Shown one piece after another: positions 9,362 through 17,543 of a stretch of 35,724 nucleotides of DNA. The position numbers and the translations under genes were made by a program. A model generated the notes under the pieces. The model was given only the letters and a program-made list of their open reading frames with translations, was not told the origin of the DNA and ran no database searches. The number at the start of each line of letters is the position of its first letter. Positions within the stretch are counted from its first letter, which is position 1. This stretch comes from Mycobacterium sp. Its GTDB lineage: Bacteria > Actinomycetota > Actinomycetes > Mycobacteriales > Mycobacteriaceae. The stretch is taken from contig VEQY01000034.1 in assembly GCA_018882965.1 (NCBI GenBank), forward strand, positions 1 through 35,724, read 5' to 3'.

Positions 9362-10102
9362 CTCCACAGCGGACCGATACCGATCAGGCGCATCGTCGTG
9401 CACGAGATGGCCGGCACCGTCCACGTGCACGTAGCGTGCCCGCTCCCCTGCCAGTTCTCGCATCCGGCCCATCTGGCCGGGTGGGGCCACCGAGTCGCCG
9501 GCCTCGATGAGCAGCACCGGGGCGCGCACCGCGCGCCACTGCTGCCAGTAGTCGCGGGTTCCCCACTCCGCGGCGATCTCGATCCACCGGTCCGGTCTGC
9601 CGTGCAGCCGCCATCCCGTCGCGGTTCGGTCGAACGCCTCCAGGAAGTACCGTCCGGCAGTCGGCCCGAACTCAGCGAGAACCTCCTGCTCCGAACCAAA
9701 CTCAGCCGGAAGCGCATGCAGCCACGGCTCCCAGGGGCCGGTGGTCCGCCCGACGAAATCCGGAGCCATGTCCTCGACCACCAGCGCGCGGACCAGGTCG
9801 GGGCGTGCGGCCGCAAGGCACCAGGAATGCAGCGCGCCCATCGAATGGCCTATCAGCACCGCCGGGCCGGGCAGTTTCTCGACGGCGTCCCCGAGCTCGG
9901 CGACGAAGCGCTCGGTGCTGATCGGTTCGGGATCGTCCACGTCGCGGCCGCGGTGCCACGGTGCGTCATACGTGTACACCGCACCCAGCCGGGCCAGCCA
10001 CCGCACCTGGCGCGACCACGTGGTGCCGCGGCCCATCAGCCCGTGCACCAGGAGCAGTGGCTGTCCGGTGCCGCCGCGGTGGGTCAGCAGTTCGGTCGTC
10101 AC
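9335..10102 (-). CDS. Alpha/beta hydrolase (Rv3591c-like)
   Basis: 255 aa from GTG 10102 (TTELLTHRGGTGQPLLLVHGL). The frame is open 16 codons further up to 10150, but homology starts near 10102. The catalytic triad is readable: Ser87 in the nucleophile elbow GHSMG, Asp203 (LLIEAGDS) and His232 (VDGAGHLVHDD). The oxyanion region is VHGLMG. A lid of about 70 residues (WEPWLHALPAEFGSEQEVL...) lies between strands 6 and 7. The family includes esterases, lipases and C-C hydrolases; nothing here fixes the substrate. It matches Rv3591c, which lies between mutY and mhuD. It is convergent with the HNH gene, with a 27-bp overlap, and diverges from mhuD. Confidence 0.88.
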   Translation of the reverse strand: MTTELLTHRGGTGQPLLLVHGLMGRGTTWSRQVRWLARLGAVYTYDAPWHRGRDVDDPEPISTERFVAELGDAVEKLPGPAVLIGHSMGALHSWCLAAARPDLVRALVVEDMAPDFVGRTTGPWEPWLHALPAEFGSEQEVLAEFGPTAGRYFLEAFDRTATGWRLHGRPDRWIEIAAEWGTRDYWQQWRAVRAPVLLIEAGDSVAPPGQMGRMRELAGERARYVHVDGAGHLVHDDAPDRYRSAVESFLGALPS

Positions 10103-10155
10103 CGTCTCATCTTGCGCGATCTGGCGCGCCCGGCCACCGCCCGACGCCAACGCGG

Positions 10156-10161
10156 TAGCCT
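10156..10161 (+). promoter_or_regulatory. -10 element for a leaderless mhuD transcript
   Basis: TAGCCT (TANNNT) is followed by six bases and then the mhuD ATG at 10168, so transcription would begin at or within a base of the start codon. No Shine-Dalgarno is present. Confidence 0.5.
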
Positions 10162-10167
10162 TTCGCC

Positions 10168-10482
10168 ATGACCGTGGTGAAAATCAACGCGATCGAGGTG
10201 CCTCCCGGCGCCGGGCCCGAACTGGAAAAGCGGTTCTCCCACCGCGCGCACGCCGTCGACAACCAACCGGGATTCCTCGGGTTCCAGTTGTTGCGACCCG
10301 TCAAAGGCGAGGAGCGGTACTTCGTGGTGACCCAGTGGGCGTCCGAGGAGGCCTTCCAGGCGTGGGCGAGCGGCCCGGCCGTGCACGCTCACGCCGGCGA
10401 GCGTGCCAACCCGGTCTCCACCGGGGCCCAGCTGCTCGAGTTCGAGGTTGTGCTGGACGTTGCCGGCTCCGACAAGCCCTAG
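10168..10482 (+). CDS. mhuD: Haem-degrading monooxygenase MhuD (mycobilin-producing)
   Basis: 104 aa. Small dimeric ferredoxin-like (ABM fold) enzyme that opens haem to mycobilin and frees iron without releasing CO, allowing haem use as an iron source. All residues known to matter in the M. tuberculosis enzyme (Rv3592) are at identical positions: Asn7, Arg26, Trp66 and haem-ligand His75. The conserved body FLGFQLLRPVKGEERYFVVTQW is clear. The gene starts a plus-strand pair with lpqF, which overlaps its 3' end. No iron-box (IdeR) sequence was recognised in the short upstream region. Confidence 0.96.
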   Translation: MTVVKINAIEVPPGAGPELEKRFSHRAHAVDNQPGFLGFQLLRPVKGEERYFVVTQWASEEAFQAWASGPAVHAHAGERANPVSTGAQLLEFEVVLDVAGSDKP

Positions 10483-11818
10483 ACTCCGGCGGCGTCTGCG
10501 TCGCGCCGCCGTATTGGCCGTCGCCGCCGTCACCGCGGTCACCGCCTCAACGAGTTGTGCGGCACCACAGACGCCCCCGGCCAACGCCGACGCGCGGATC
10601 GCCTTGAACACCCCGCAGGGTGTGCGGGCCAAACAGGTGATGGACATGCTCAACTCCGACTGGCCCATCGGGCCGGTCAGCGTGCAGACTCTGGCCAGCG
10701 CAGACGCGGTGGATGCGATCAGCGCCACCATGGATCGGCTGTGGTGGGATCGTCCCTACACGCTCATCGGCGCCGAGATCGGCGCGGGATCAGCGCGGTT
10801 GCACGTCGTCAACGCATTCGGCGCACGCCAGGACATCGACTTGCGCACCGACGATCAGACGGCCGTCACCCGCCTTTCGGTCGCCACCGAGAAACCCACC
10901 ATCATGACCTGGCGCGACGTCGACGCCGCTCTCCAGAACACCGGCGCCCGGTACTCCTATCAAGTCGCCAAGGTCGACAACGGGCGGTGCGAACCGGTGG
11001 CCGGAACGAACACCACCGAATCCCTTCCCTTGGCGTCGATTTTCAAGACCTACGTGCTTTACGCGGTCGCGGAGGCGGTGCTGGCCGGCAGGGTGAACTG
11101 GACCGACCGGCTCACCATCACCGGCGAGGCCAAGAAACTCGGATCGTCAGGCTTCGACGAACTCCCGCCCGGATCGCAGATCACCGTGCGCCAGGCCGCC
11201 GGCAAGATGATCTCCACGAGCGACAACATGGCGACCGATCTGCTCATCGAGCGCCTCGGTCCGGGTGCCATCGAGCGAGCGTTGGCCGACGCCGGACACC
11301 ACGACCCGGCCAGCATGACCCCATTCCCGACGATGCACGAGATCTTCGCCGTCGGCTGGGGAAGGCCCGATGTTCGCGATCGCTGGAAGGGCGCGGATCC
11401 GGCTGATCGCGCAGCCCTGCTGCGGGAGGCCAACTCGCGACCCTATGATCCCGATCCGCAGCGCACCCATTCCCCGGGTTCGGTGTACGGCGCGGAGTGG
11501 TACGGCAACGCCGAGGACATCTGCCGGGTGCACGCCGGGCTTCAGCACATCGCCTTCGGTGCGGCCGCACCGGTGCGCGAGATCATGTCCGAAATCCCCG
11601 GGATCGACCTCGACCCCGCCGAGTGGCCGTACATCGCCGCGAAGGCAGGCAACCTGCCCGGTGATCTGACCTTCAGCTGGTACGCGGTCGACCGCACCGG
11701 TCAGCCCTGGGTGGTCAGCTTCCAGCTGAACTGGCCTCGCTACCACAGCCCCAACGCCGGCGCCTGGGTGATGACGATCGTCAAGCAGGTTTTCGCCATG
11801 CTCCCCCGCTACCGGTGA
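10460..11818 (+). CDS. lpqF: Beta-lactamase-fold serine hydrolase LpqF
   Basis: 452 aa from TTG 10460, which overlaps the mhuD end by 23 bp. TTG 10448 is also possible. I recall 452 aa for Rv3593, which supports the choice. The N-terminus is exported: PRLRRRLRRAAVLAVAAVTAVTASTSC, with Cys33. The lipobox is poor (S-T-S-C, no Leu/Val/Ile at -3), so lipidation is doubtful despite the family name. The catalytic domain has Ser193-I-F-K196 (SxxK), Ser254-D-N256 (SxN) and a KAG in place of KTG (AAKAGNLPG), the set of class A beta-lactamase-like and penicillin-interacting enzymes. An N-terminal domain of about 130 residues precedes it. The substrate is unknown; a cell-wall or ester substrate is possible. 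It is convergent with clpC1 across 30 bp. Confidence 0.88.
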   Translation: MPAPTSPRLRRRLRRAAVLAVAAVTAVTASTSCAAPQTPPANADARIALNTPQGVRAKQVMDMLNSDWPIGPVSVQTLASADAVDAISATMDRLWWDRPYTLIGAEIGAGSARLHVVNAFGARQDIDLRTDDQTAVTRLSVATEKPTIMTWRDVDAALQNTGARYSYQVAKVDNGRCEPVAGTNTTESLPLASIFKTYVLYAVAEAVLAGRVNWTDRLTITGEAKKLGSSGFDELPPGSQITVRQAAGKMISTSDNMATDLLIERLGPGAIERALADAGHHDPASMTPFPTMHEIFAVGWGRPDVRDRWKGADPADRAALLREANSRPYDPDPQRTHSPGSVYGAEWYGNAEDICRVHAGLQHIAFGAAAPVREIMSEIPGIDLDPAEWPYIAAKAGNLPGDLTFSWYAVDRTGQPWVVSFQLNWPRYHSPNAGAWVMTIVKQVFAMLPRYR

Positions 11819-11826
11819 ACCGGCGT

Positions 11827-11841
11827 CTGCCTTCCGGGCAG
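11827..11841. terminator. Small hairpin between convergent lpqF and clpC1
   Basis: CTGCC, a five-base loop, then GGCAG, within the 30 bp that separate the two stop codons. There is no T-run and the stem is only 5 bp, so this is a weak candidate for a shared terminator. Confidence 0.3.
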
Positions 11842-11848
11842 TCGGCGA

Positions 11849-14392
11849 CTACTCGGTCGTCGGCAGCACGGCCGGACCGGCACCCGCATTGGCGAGGTCG
11901 GGTTCGGCGATCTCCCGCTTGGGGCCGCCGGCGAAGGTGAAGACCGCGTTCTCGAACGGACCTTCGCCGTCCCAGTTGTCGACGTCCACGGTCACCAGCT
12001 GACCCGGCCCGAGCTCCTCGAAGAGGATCTTCTCGGAGAGCACGTCCTCGATCTCGCGCTGGATGGTGCGACGCAGCGGCCGGGCACCCAGCACCGGATC
12101 GAAACCTCGCTTGGCCAGCAGCGCCTTGGCCTTGTCGGTGAGCTCCATATCCATGTCCTTGGTCTTGAGCTGCTTTGCGACCCGGCCGGTCATCAGGTCG
12201 ACCATCTTGATGATCTCGTCCTGAGTGAGCTGGTGGAACACGATGATGTCATCGATCCGGTTGAGGAACTCGGGGCGGAAGTGCTTCTTGAGTTCGTCGT
12301 TGACCTTCTGCTTCATCCGCTCGTAGTTGTTATCCCCACCACCCTGGGAGAAGCCCAGTCCGACGGCCTTGGAGATGTCGGAGGTGCCCAGGTTGGAGGT
12401 GAAGATCAGCACGGTGTTCTTGAAGTCGACCGTGCGACCCTGACCGTCGGTCAGTCGACCGTCCTCGAGGACTTGCAGCAGCGAGTTGTAGATCTCCTGG
12501 TGCGCCTTTTCGATCTCGTCGAACAACACCACGGAGAAGGGCTTGCGGCGCACCTTCTCGGTGAGCTGGCCGCCTTCCTCATAGCCCACGTACCCGGGCG
12601 GGGCGCCGAACAGCCGCGACGCGGTGAACCGGTCGTGGAACTCGCCCATGTCGATCTGGATGAGCGCGTCATCGTCGCCGAAGAGGAACTCGGCCAACGC
12701 CTTGGACAGTTCGGTCTTGCCCACCCCGGACGGGCCCGCGAAGATGAACGACCCCGACGGGCGCTTGGGGTCCTTGAGCCCCGCGCGAGTGCGGCGGATC
12801 GCCTTGGAGACGGCCCTGACGGCATCCTCCTGGCCGATGATGCGCTTGTGCAGTTCATCTTCCATCCGCAGCAGGCGGGTGGTCTCCTCCTCGGTCAGCT
12901 TGAACACCGGGATGCCCGTCCAGTTGCCGAGCACCTCGGCGATCTGCTCGTCATCGACCTCGGCGACAACGTCCAGATCACCTGCCCGCCATTGCTTTTC
13001 ACGCTCAGCGCGCTGCGCGACGAGTTGCTTCTCGCGATCCCGTAGTGATGCGGCCTTCTCGAAGTCCTGCGCGTCGATCGCGGACTCCTTCTCCCGGCGG
13101 GCGTCAGCGATCTTCTCGTCGAACTCACGCAGGTCCGGCGGCGCGGTCATGCGCCTGATCCGCATCCGCGCGCCGGCCTCGTCGATCAGGTCGATGGCCT
13201 TGTCGGGCAGGAAGCGGTCGTTGATGTAGCGGTCAGCAAGAGTCGCTGCGGCGACGACCGCGGCGTCGGTGATCGAGACCCGGTGGTGGGCCTCGTAGCG
13301 GTCGCGCAGCCCCTTGAGGATCTCGATGGTGTGGGCCACCGTGGGTTCGCCCACCTGCACCGGTTGGAAGCGGCGCTCCAGCGCAGCGTCCTTCTCGATG
13401 TACTTGCGGTACTCATCGAGCGTGGTCGCACCGATCGTCTGCAGTTCACCACGAGCCAGCTTCGGCTTGAGGATCGACGCGGCGTCGATGGCGCCCTCAG
13501 CGGCACCCGCGCCGACCAGCGTGTGCAACTCGTCGATGAACAGGATGATGTCGCCGCGCGAGTTGATCTCCTTGAGCACCTTCTTGAGGCGTTCCTCGAA
13601 ATCTCCGCGATAGCGGCTTCCGGCCACCAGCGATCCCAGATCGAGGGTGTAGAGCTGCTTGTCCTTGAGCGTCTCGGGCACCTCGCCGTTGACGATCGCT
13701 TGAGCCAGCCCCTCGACCACCGCGGTCTTGCCCACGCCGGGCTCACCGATCAGCACGGGGTTGTTCTTGGTGCGGCGGCTGAGCACTTGCATCACCCGCT
13801 CGATTTCCTTCTCGCGGCCGATGACCGGATCCAGCTTGCCCTCCATCGCGGCGGCGGTCAGGTTGCGGCCGAACTGGTCGAGCACCAGCGACGTCGAAGG
13901 ACTGCCCGACTCCCCGCCGCGGCCACCGGTGCCGGCCTCCGCGGTTTCCTTGCCCTGGTAGCCGCTCAGCAACTGGATGACCTGCTGGCGGACCCGGGTC
14001 AGTTCGGCACCCAGCTTGACCAGAACCTGGGCGGCGACGCCCTCGCCCTCCCGGATCAGACCGAGCAGGATGTGCTCGGTGCCGATGTAGTTGTGGCCGA
14101 GCTGCAGGGCCTCCCGCAGGGACAGCTCCAGAACCTTCTTGGCGCGCGGGGTGAAGGGGATGTGCCCGGAGGGCGCCTGCTGGCCCTGGCCGATGATCTC
14201 CTCGACCTGGGACCGCACCCCCTCCAGCGAGATGCCGAGCGACTCCAGCGACTTGGCCGCGACACCCTCGCCCTCATGGATCAACCCCAGCAGGATGTGC
14301 TCGGTGCCGATGTAGTTGTGGTTGAGCATCCGGGCCTCTTCCTGGGCCAGGACGACCACCCGCCGAGCGCGGTCGGTAAATCTCTCGAACAT
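11849..14392 (-). CDS. clpC1: ATP-dependent Clp protease ATP-binding subunit ClpC1
   Basis: 847 aa, ATG start. Hexameric AAA+ unfoldase that feeds ClpP1P2; essential in mycobacteria and the target of cyclomarin, ecumicin and lassomycin. Order: two ClpN repeats (1-145), each containing [17 protein letters not shown]-1 with Walker A GEPGVGKT (near 212) and Walker [11 protein letters not shown]; a middle domain with a UVR-type segment ([15 protein letters not shown]); AAA-2 with GPSGVGKT (near 551) and [11 protein letters not shown]; and the D2-small domain. The tail [13 protein letters not shown] is short. A purine stretch (AGGTAGGGA) precedes the ATG. It is the last gene of the long minus run, with its own leader of about 250 bp after lsr2. 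Confidence 0.98.
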   Translation of the reverse strand: MFERFTDRARRVVVLAQEEARMLNHNYIGTEHILLGLIHEGEGVAAKSLESLGISLEGVRSQVEEIIGQGQQAPSGHIPFTPRAKKVLELSLREALQLGHNYIGTEHILLGLIREGEGVAAQVLVKLGAELTRVRQQVIQLLSGYQGKETAEAGTGGRGGESGSPSTSLVLDQFGRNLTAAAMEGKLDPVIGREKEIERVMQVLSRRTKNNPVLIGEPGVGKTAVVEGLAQAIVNGEVPETLKDKQLYTLDLGSLVAGSRYRGDFEERLKKVLKEINSRGDIILFIDELHTLVGAGAAEGAIDAASILKPKLARGELQTIGATTLDEYRKYIEKDAALERRFQPVQVGEPTVAHTIEILKGLRDRYEAHHRVSITDAAVVAAATLADRYINDRFLPDKAIDLIDEAGARMRIRRMTAPPDLREFDEKIADARREKESAIDAQDFEKAASLRDREKQLVAQRAEREKQWRAGDLDVVAEVDDEQIAEVLGNWTGIPVFKLTEEETTRLLRMEDELHKRIIGQEDAVRAVSKAIRRTRAGLKDPKRPSGSFIFAGPSGVGKTELSKALAEFLFGDDDALIQIDMGEFHDRFTASRLFGAPPGYVGYEEGGQLTEKVRRKPFSVVLFDEIEKAHQEIYNSLLQVLEDGRLTDGQGRTVDFKNTVLIFTSNLGTSDISKAVGLGFSQGGGDNNYERMKQKVNDELKKHFRPEFLNRIDDIIVFHQLTQDEIIKMVDLMTGRVAKQLKTKDMDMELTDKAKALLAKRGFDPVLGARPLRRTIQREIEDVLSEKILFEELGPGQLVTVDVDNWDGEGPFENAVFTFAGGPKREIAEPDLANAGAGPAVLPTTE
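14065..14321 (-). repeat. Pair of identical 33-bp direct repeats inside clpC1
   Basis: Bases 14065-14097 and 14289-14321 are identical. They encode the same [11 protein letters not shown] segment of the two ClpN repeats, 224 bp apart. The identity at synonymous positions exceeds what the protein repeat needs. Confidence 0.85.
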
Positions 14393-14448
14393 CGGTCCCT
14401 ACCTGTCTGTCGCCGGTGCGGGCAAAGCGCGCCCTCAGCTCACTGCCT

Positions 14449-14460
14449 CCACTGTAGTGG
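14449..14460 (-). promoter_or_regulatory. Candidate clpC1 promoter -10 within a small palindrome
   Basis: The minus strand reads TACAGT (14456-14451), a TANNNT -10 placed about 60 bases before the clpC1 ATG. It lies inside an inverted repeat CCACT-GT-AGTGG (14449-14460). The same hexamer serves the DUF6779 gene. No clear -35. Confidence 0.4.
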
Positions 14461-14560
14461 GCAGGTCTCCAGGTTTCTTACCCCAGCATGGACCCGCATT
14501 TGCGGCCTGCGCACAGGGGGTACAACGCCCCCGGTGCCGGATTCGTTTCCCGAGGTGCCC

Positions 14561-14575
14561 TTCGCGGACGGCGAA
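14561..14575. promoter_or_regulatory. ClgR-type operator upstream of clpC1
   Basis: TTCGC-GGACG-GCGAA, a perfect 5-bp inverted repeat with a 5-bp spacer, about 170 bp before the clpC1 start. It contains the CGC-N5-GCG core of actinobacterial ClgR sites. ClgR is known to activate clp genes in Corynebacterium, Streptomyces and Mycobacterium; binding here is inferred. Confidence 0.45.
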
Positions 14576-14584
14576 ACCCCGGGC

Positions 14585-14640
14585 GGGGACTCCCGGGGGG
14601 ACTCTCGGGGGGCTCTCGGGGGGACTCTCGTGGGGCTCAG
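14585..14640 (+). repeat. Four and a half 11-12 bp GC-rich tandem units after lsr2
   Basis: Units GGGGACTCCCGG, GGGGACTCTCGG, GGGGCTCTCGG, GGGGACTCTCGT and a partial GGGGCTCAG run head to tail and end five bases from the lsr2 stop codon. They sit in the 3' untranslated part of lsr2 and upstream of clpC1. With the ClgR-like palindrome, this is what the 253-bp gap contains. Confidence 0.8.
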
Positions 14641-14645
14641 CCGGG

Positions 14646-14987
14646 TCAGCTGGCGGCGTGAAAAGCCTCGACGATCTCGGCCGGAATGCGCCCGCGAGTG
14701 GACACCTTGTGGCCGTTTCGACGTGCCCATTCCCGGATCGCCGCACTCTGTTCGCGGTCGATCGACCCCCGGCCGCGTCCGGGAATGCCGGAGCGTCCCC
14801 GCCGCCGGCCCCCGACCCGGCGTCCGGCATCGATCCATTTCTTCAGGTCGTCGCGGAGTTTCTGCGCATTTCTGGCCGACAAATCGACCTCATAGCTCAC
14901 GCCATCGAGCGCGAATTCGACGGTCTCGTCGGCGGGACCCTCCCCGTCGAAATCATCGACGAGGGTAACGGTGACTTTTTTGGCCAT
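14646..14987 (-). CDS. lsr2: Nucleoid-associated protein and xenogeneic silencer Lsr2
   Basis: 113 aa, ATG start, with AAGGAC ten bases upstream. The N-terminal oligomerisation domain (1-60: [20 protein letters not shown]...[17 protein letters not shown]) is followed by a basic Gly/Arg linker ([12 protein letters not shown]) and a C-terminal DNA-binding domain. The domain carries an AT-hook-like R98-G-R100 in [12 protein letters not shown], which inserts into the minor groove of AT-rich DNA. It represses horizontally acquired and AT-rich genes, acting like H-NS. It is one residue longer than the M. tuberculosis protein (the IPG in the linker). It lies 124 bp downstream of lysS, in a leader unusually rich in A+T. 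Confidence 0.97.
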   Translation of the reverse strand: MAKKVTVTLVDDFDGEGPADETVEFALDGVSYEVDLSARNAQKLRDDLKKWIDAGRRVGGRRRGRSGIPGRGRGSIDREQSAAIREWARRNGHKVSTRGRIPAEIVEAFHAAS

Positions 14988-15111
14988 TATTCATCGGTCC
15001 TTACCCAGCGCGCGCCGTGGATTAGCGAATAACTGCGGAACTCACGTCGAGAACCTCACAGTGCGAACAATGCCATATCGACATAGCCTATTTCAAGAAT
15101 CACTGCCGTGT
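14988..15111 (-). promoter_or_regulatory. AT-rich lsr2 leader and probable promoter
   Basis: This 124-bp stretch is far more AT-rich than its surroundings. Bases 15061-15120 are about 43% GC by count, against roughly 70-78% in typical lines of the window. On the minus strand it offers TTGAAA, TAGGCT and TATGTC as promoter-like hexamers. Low GC and a TpA-rich stretch are what Lsr2 prefers, so autoregulation is a reasonable inference. Confidence 0.45.
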
Positions 15112-15129
15112 TCAAGAATCACTGCCGTG
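15092..15129 (-). repeat. Exact 19-bp tandem duplication across the lysS stop codon
   Basis: Bases 15092-15110 and 15111-15129 are identical and adjacent. On the coding strand each unit contains the last codons of lysS and its TGA. The first unit ends the protein (...RHGSDS), and the second repeats that sequence after the stop. Confidence 0.95.
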
Positions 15130-16635
15130 GCGCCGCACAATCGGGAACAAAACGGTCTCCCTAATTGATCGGCCGGTAAGGACCATCAACAGCCGATCGA
15201 CGCCCATTCCGGTGCCGGTGGTCGGCGGCATGCCATATTCCATCGCGGCCAGGAAATCCTCGTCGAGAACCATCGCCTCGTCATCGCCCGCGGCCGCCGC
15301 CCTGGCCTGTGCTTCGAACCGTTCGCGCTGCACAATCGGGTCGACGAGCTCGGAATACCCGGTGGCCAGCTCGATGCCGCGAATGTATAGATCCCATTTT
15401 TCGGTCACCCCGGGAATGCTGCGATGCTGGCGAGTCAGCGGAGTTGTCTCCACCGGGAAATCCTTGACAAAAGTGGGCGTCCGCAAAGTATTGCCGACGG
15501 TGTGCTCCCACAGTTCTTCAACCAACTTGCCGTGGCCAAATCCGCGGTCGGCCGGAATCTCGACCCCGAGTTGTCCGGCGATGCTCAGTAATCGCTGAAC
15601 CGGTGTCTCCGGGGTGATCTCTTCGCCCAGGGCGCCCGACAATGACGGATACATTTGAATTGCCGGCCATTTCCCGTCGAGGTCATACTCTGAACCGTCG
15701 GGCATTGTCACCAGGCGGGTTCCGATCGCCTCATCGGCGACCTCCTGAATGATCTCTCGGGTGATTTCCGCGGAATCGTCGTAGGTCCCCCACGCCTGAT
15801 AGGTCTCAAGCATGGCGAATTCCGGCGAATGCGTCGAATCGGCGCCCTCATTGCGGAATACCCGGTTGAGCTCGTAGACCCGCTCCAGCCCGCCGACCAC
15901 GCACCTCTTGAGGAACAGTTCCGGCGCGATGCGCAGAAAGAGGTCGGTGTCGAGGGCGTTGGAGTGGGTCACGAAGGGCCGCGCGGCCGCTCCGCCTGCC
16001 AGGGTCTGCAGCATCGGCGTCTCGACCTCGACGAACCCCCGCCGCTCCAGGCCGTTGCGCAGCGCGCGAACGACCGCGATGCGCTGCCGGGCGATGGTGC
16101 GGGCCTGCGGTCTGACGATGAGGTCGACATAGCGCTGCCGGACCCGGGACTCCTCACTCATCTCCCGGTGTGCGACCGGAAGCGGCCGCAGCGCCTTGGC
16201 GGCCATCTGCCAGGAGTCCGCGAGCACCGAGAGCTCACCGGTCCGCGAGCTGATGACCTCTCCGTGGACGAACACGATGTCCCCGAGGTCGACGTCGGCC
16301 TTCCAGGAATCCAGCGCCTCCTGACCGACCCCGGCCAGGCTGATCATCGCCTGCAGCTGGGTGCCGTCACCCTCCTGCAGGGTGGCGAAGCAGAGCTTGC
16401 CGGCGGTGCGCGCCAGCACCACGCGGCCGGCCACGCCCACGATCTCGCCGGTGCTCGCGCCGGCCGGCAGATCCGGGTGGGCCGCCCGGATCTCCGCCAG
16501 CGAGTGAGTGCGCGGCACCGCGACCGGGTAGGGCTCGCGCCCGGAGTCGAGGAGCCGCTGACGCTTGGACTGCCGGATCCGGAACTGCTCGGGCGCGTCG
16601 TCCCGATCGGCCTCCGGGTGACCAGCATCGTTCAC
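15112..16635 (-). CDS. lysS: Lysyl-tRNA synthetase (class II)
   Basis: 507 aa, GTG start. Charges tRNA-Lys. An OB-fold anticodon-binding domain at about 60-160 ([25 protein letters not shown]) is followed by the class II core: motif 1 around [17 protein letters not shown], motif 2 with [20 protein letters not shown], and motif 3 [15 protein letters not shown] near the C-terminus. The length equals other mycobacterial LysS1. The 3' half (about 15112-15850) uses many A/T-ending codons (Asn AAT, Ile ATT), and sample lines fall to 55-58% GC; the 5' half is about 72-78%. The stop codon lies in a 19-bp duplication. It starts 26 bp after coaX. Confidence 0.97.
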   Translation of the reverse strand: MNDAGHPEADRDDAPEQFRIRQSKRQRLLDSGREPYPVAVPRTHSLAEIRAAHPDLPAGASTGEIVGVAGRVVLARTAGKLCFATLQEGDGTQLQAMISLAGVGQEALDSWKADVDLGDIVFVHGEVISSRTGELSVLADSWQMAAKALRPLPVAHREMSEESRVRQRYVDLIVRPQARTIARQRIAVVRALRNGLERRGFVEVETPMLQTLAGGAAARPFVTHSNALDTDLFLRIAPELFLKRCVVGGLERVYELNRVFRNEGADSTHSPEFAMLETYQAWGTYDDSAEITREIIQEVADEAIGTRLVTMPDGSEYDLDGKWPAIQMYPSLSGALGEEITPETPVQRLLSIAGQLGVEIPADRGFGHGKLVEELWEHTVGNTLRTPTFVKDFPVETTPLTRQHRSIPGVTEKWDLYIRGIELATGYSELVDPIVQRERFEAQARAAAAGDDEAMVLDEDFLAAMEYGMPPTTGTGMGVDRLLMVLTGRSIRETVLFPIVRRHGSDS

Positions 16636-16661
16636 GACGAGCCAGCTTAGAGGGCGGGCAT

Positions 16662-17483
16662 TCAGCGGTCCGGCTTGAGTCGGCCCCGCGGCGGATCCTG
16701 ATTGCGCTCGTAGACCATGCGCAGGCCGTCGAGAGTCAGGTGGCGGTCGTAATGGTCGACGGTGCGGAGGTCGGGCAACATCAGCGGCGCACCGTGGCCG
16801 GTGGCCACCACCGCCACATCGTCACCGCCGAAGCCCTCGACATCGGCCTTGATCCGCGAGACCAGACCGTCGACGAGGCCGGCGAACCCGAACACCGCCC
16901 CCGACTGCATGCACTCGACCGTGTTCTTGCCGACGACCGATCGCGGTCGGGTGAGCTCCACTCGCTTCAGTGCCGCAGAGCGGGCGGCCGCTGCGTCGGA
17001 GGACAGTTGCACGCCCGGCGCAATCGCCCCGCCGAGGAACTCGCCGCGCGCGGAGACGACGTCAACGCAAATCGACGAGCCGAAGTCAACGACGATCGCG
17101 GCGGTCTGGTACTTGGCATGGGCGGCAAGGCAATTCACGATCCGGTCAGCACCCACTTCCTTGGGGTTGTCGACCAGGACCGGAATTCCGGTGCGGATTC
17201 CAGGTTCGATGAGCACGTGCGGGACGGCGGGCCAGTACTGTGCCAGCATGACACGCACCTCATGGAGCACCGAGGGCACTGTCGACAGGCCGGTCGCACC
17301 GGTGACTCGCTCGGAGTCGTCGCCGACGAGCCCGTCGATGGTCAGCGCGAGTTCGTCCGCGGTCACCTCCGATTCGGTGCGGATCCGCCAGTGGTGCACG
17401 ACTTTGGCGTGCTCACCCGAGCCGGAGATCAGACCCACCACGGTATGGGTGTTGCGCACGTCCAGAGCAAGCAGCACCGTCAC
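16662..17483 (-). CDS. coaX: Type III pantothenate kinase
   Basis: 273 aa from GTG 17483. GTG codons at 17486 and 17477 are alternatives; homology alone would allow 17477. GGAAG seven bases upstream and the GTGA junction with the preceding 16-codon ORF favour 17483. An ASKHA-fold kinase needing monovalent cation: phosphate-binding [29 protein letters not shown] (PHOSPHATE 2), [27 protein letters not shown] and [20 protein letters not shown] are the family blocks. Catalyses the first step of CoA synthesis in principle. In M. tuberculosis the type I enzyme PanK (CoaA) is the active one and CoaX appeared dispensable, so its activity here is open. Confidence 0.93.
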   Translation of the reverse strand: MTVLLALDVRNTHTVVGLISGSGEHAKVVHHWRIRTESEVTADELALTIDGLVGDDSERVTGATGLSTVPSVLHEVRVMLAQYWPAVPHVLIEPGIRTGIPVLVDNPKEVGADRIVNCLAAHAKYQTAAIVVDFGSSICVDVVSARGEFLGGAIAPGVQLSSDAAAARSAALKRVELTRPRSVVGKNTVECMQSGAVFGFAGLVDGLVSRIKADVEGFGGDDVAVVATGHGAPLMLPDLRTVDHYDRHLTLDGLRMVYERNQDPPRGRLKPDR

Positions 17484-17530
17484 CACCCCGCTTCCGGCGC
17501 GGCGGATCCGGCGACGTGATCGCGGTTCAT
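17480..17530 (-). CDS. 16-codon ORF between panC and coaX, at the usual panD site
   Basis: ATG 17530-17528 to TGA 17482-17480, encoding [24 protein letters not shown] precedes the ATG and the TGA overlaps the coaX GTG 17483 as GTGA, so it looks translated and coupled to coaX. It starts 13 bases after the panC stop. It resembles no family I know. It may be a leader peptide that delivers ribosomes to coaX, or scar sequence left by the loss of panD, which lies here in M. tuberculosis. Translation is inferred from the signals alone. Confidence 0.4.
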   Translation of the reverse strand: MNRDHVAGSAAPEAGW

Positions 17531-17543
17531 GTTCCTCACCCGT

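Noticed and set aside
13283..14968. 561-codon plus-strand frame opposite clpC1 and lsr2
   Set aside because: Antisense of well-conserved genes; its composition is that of reversed codons.
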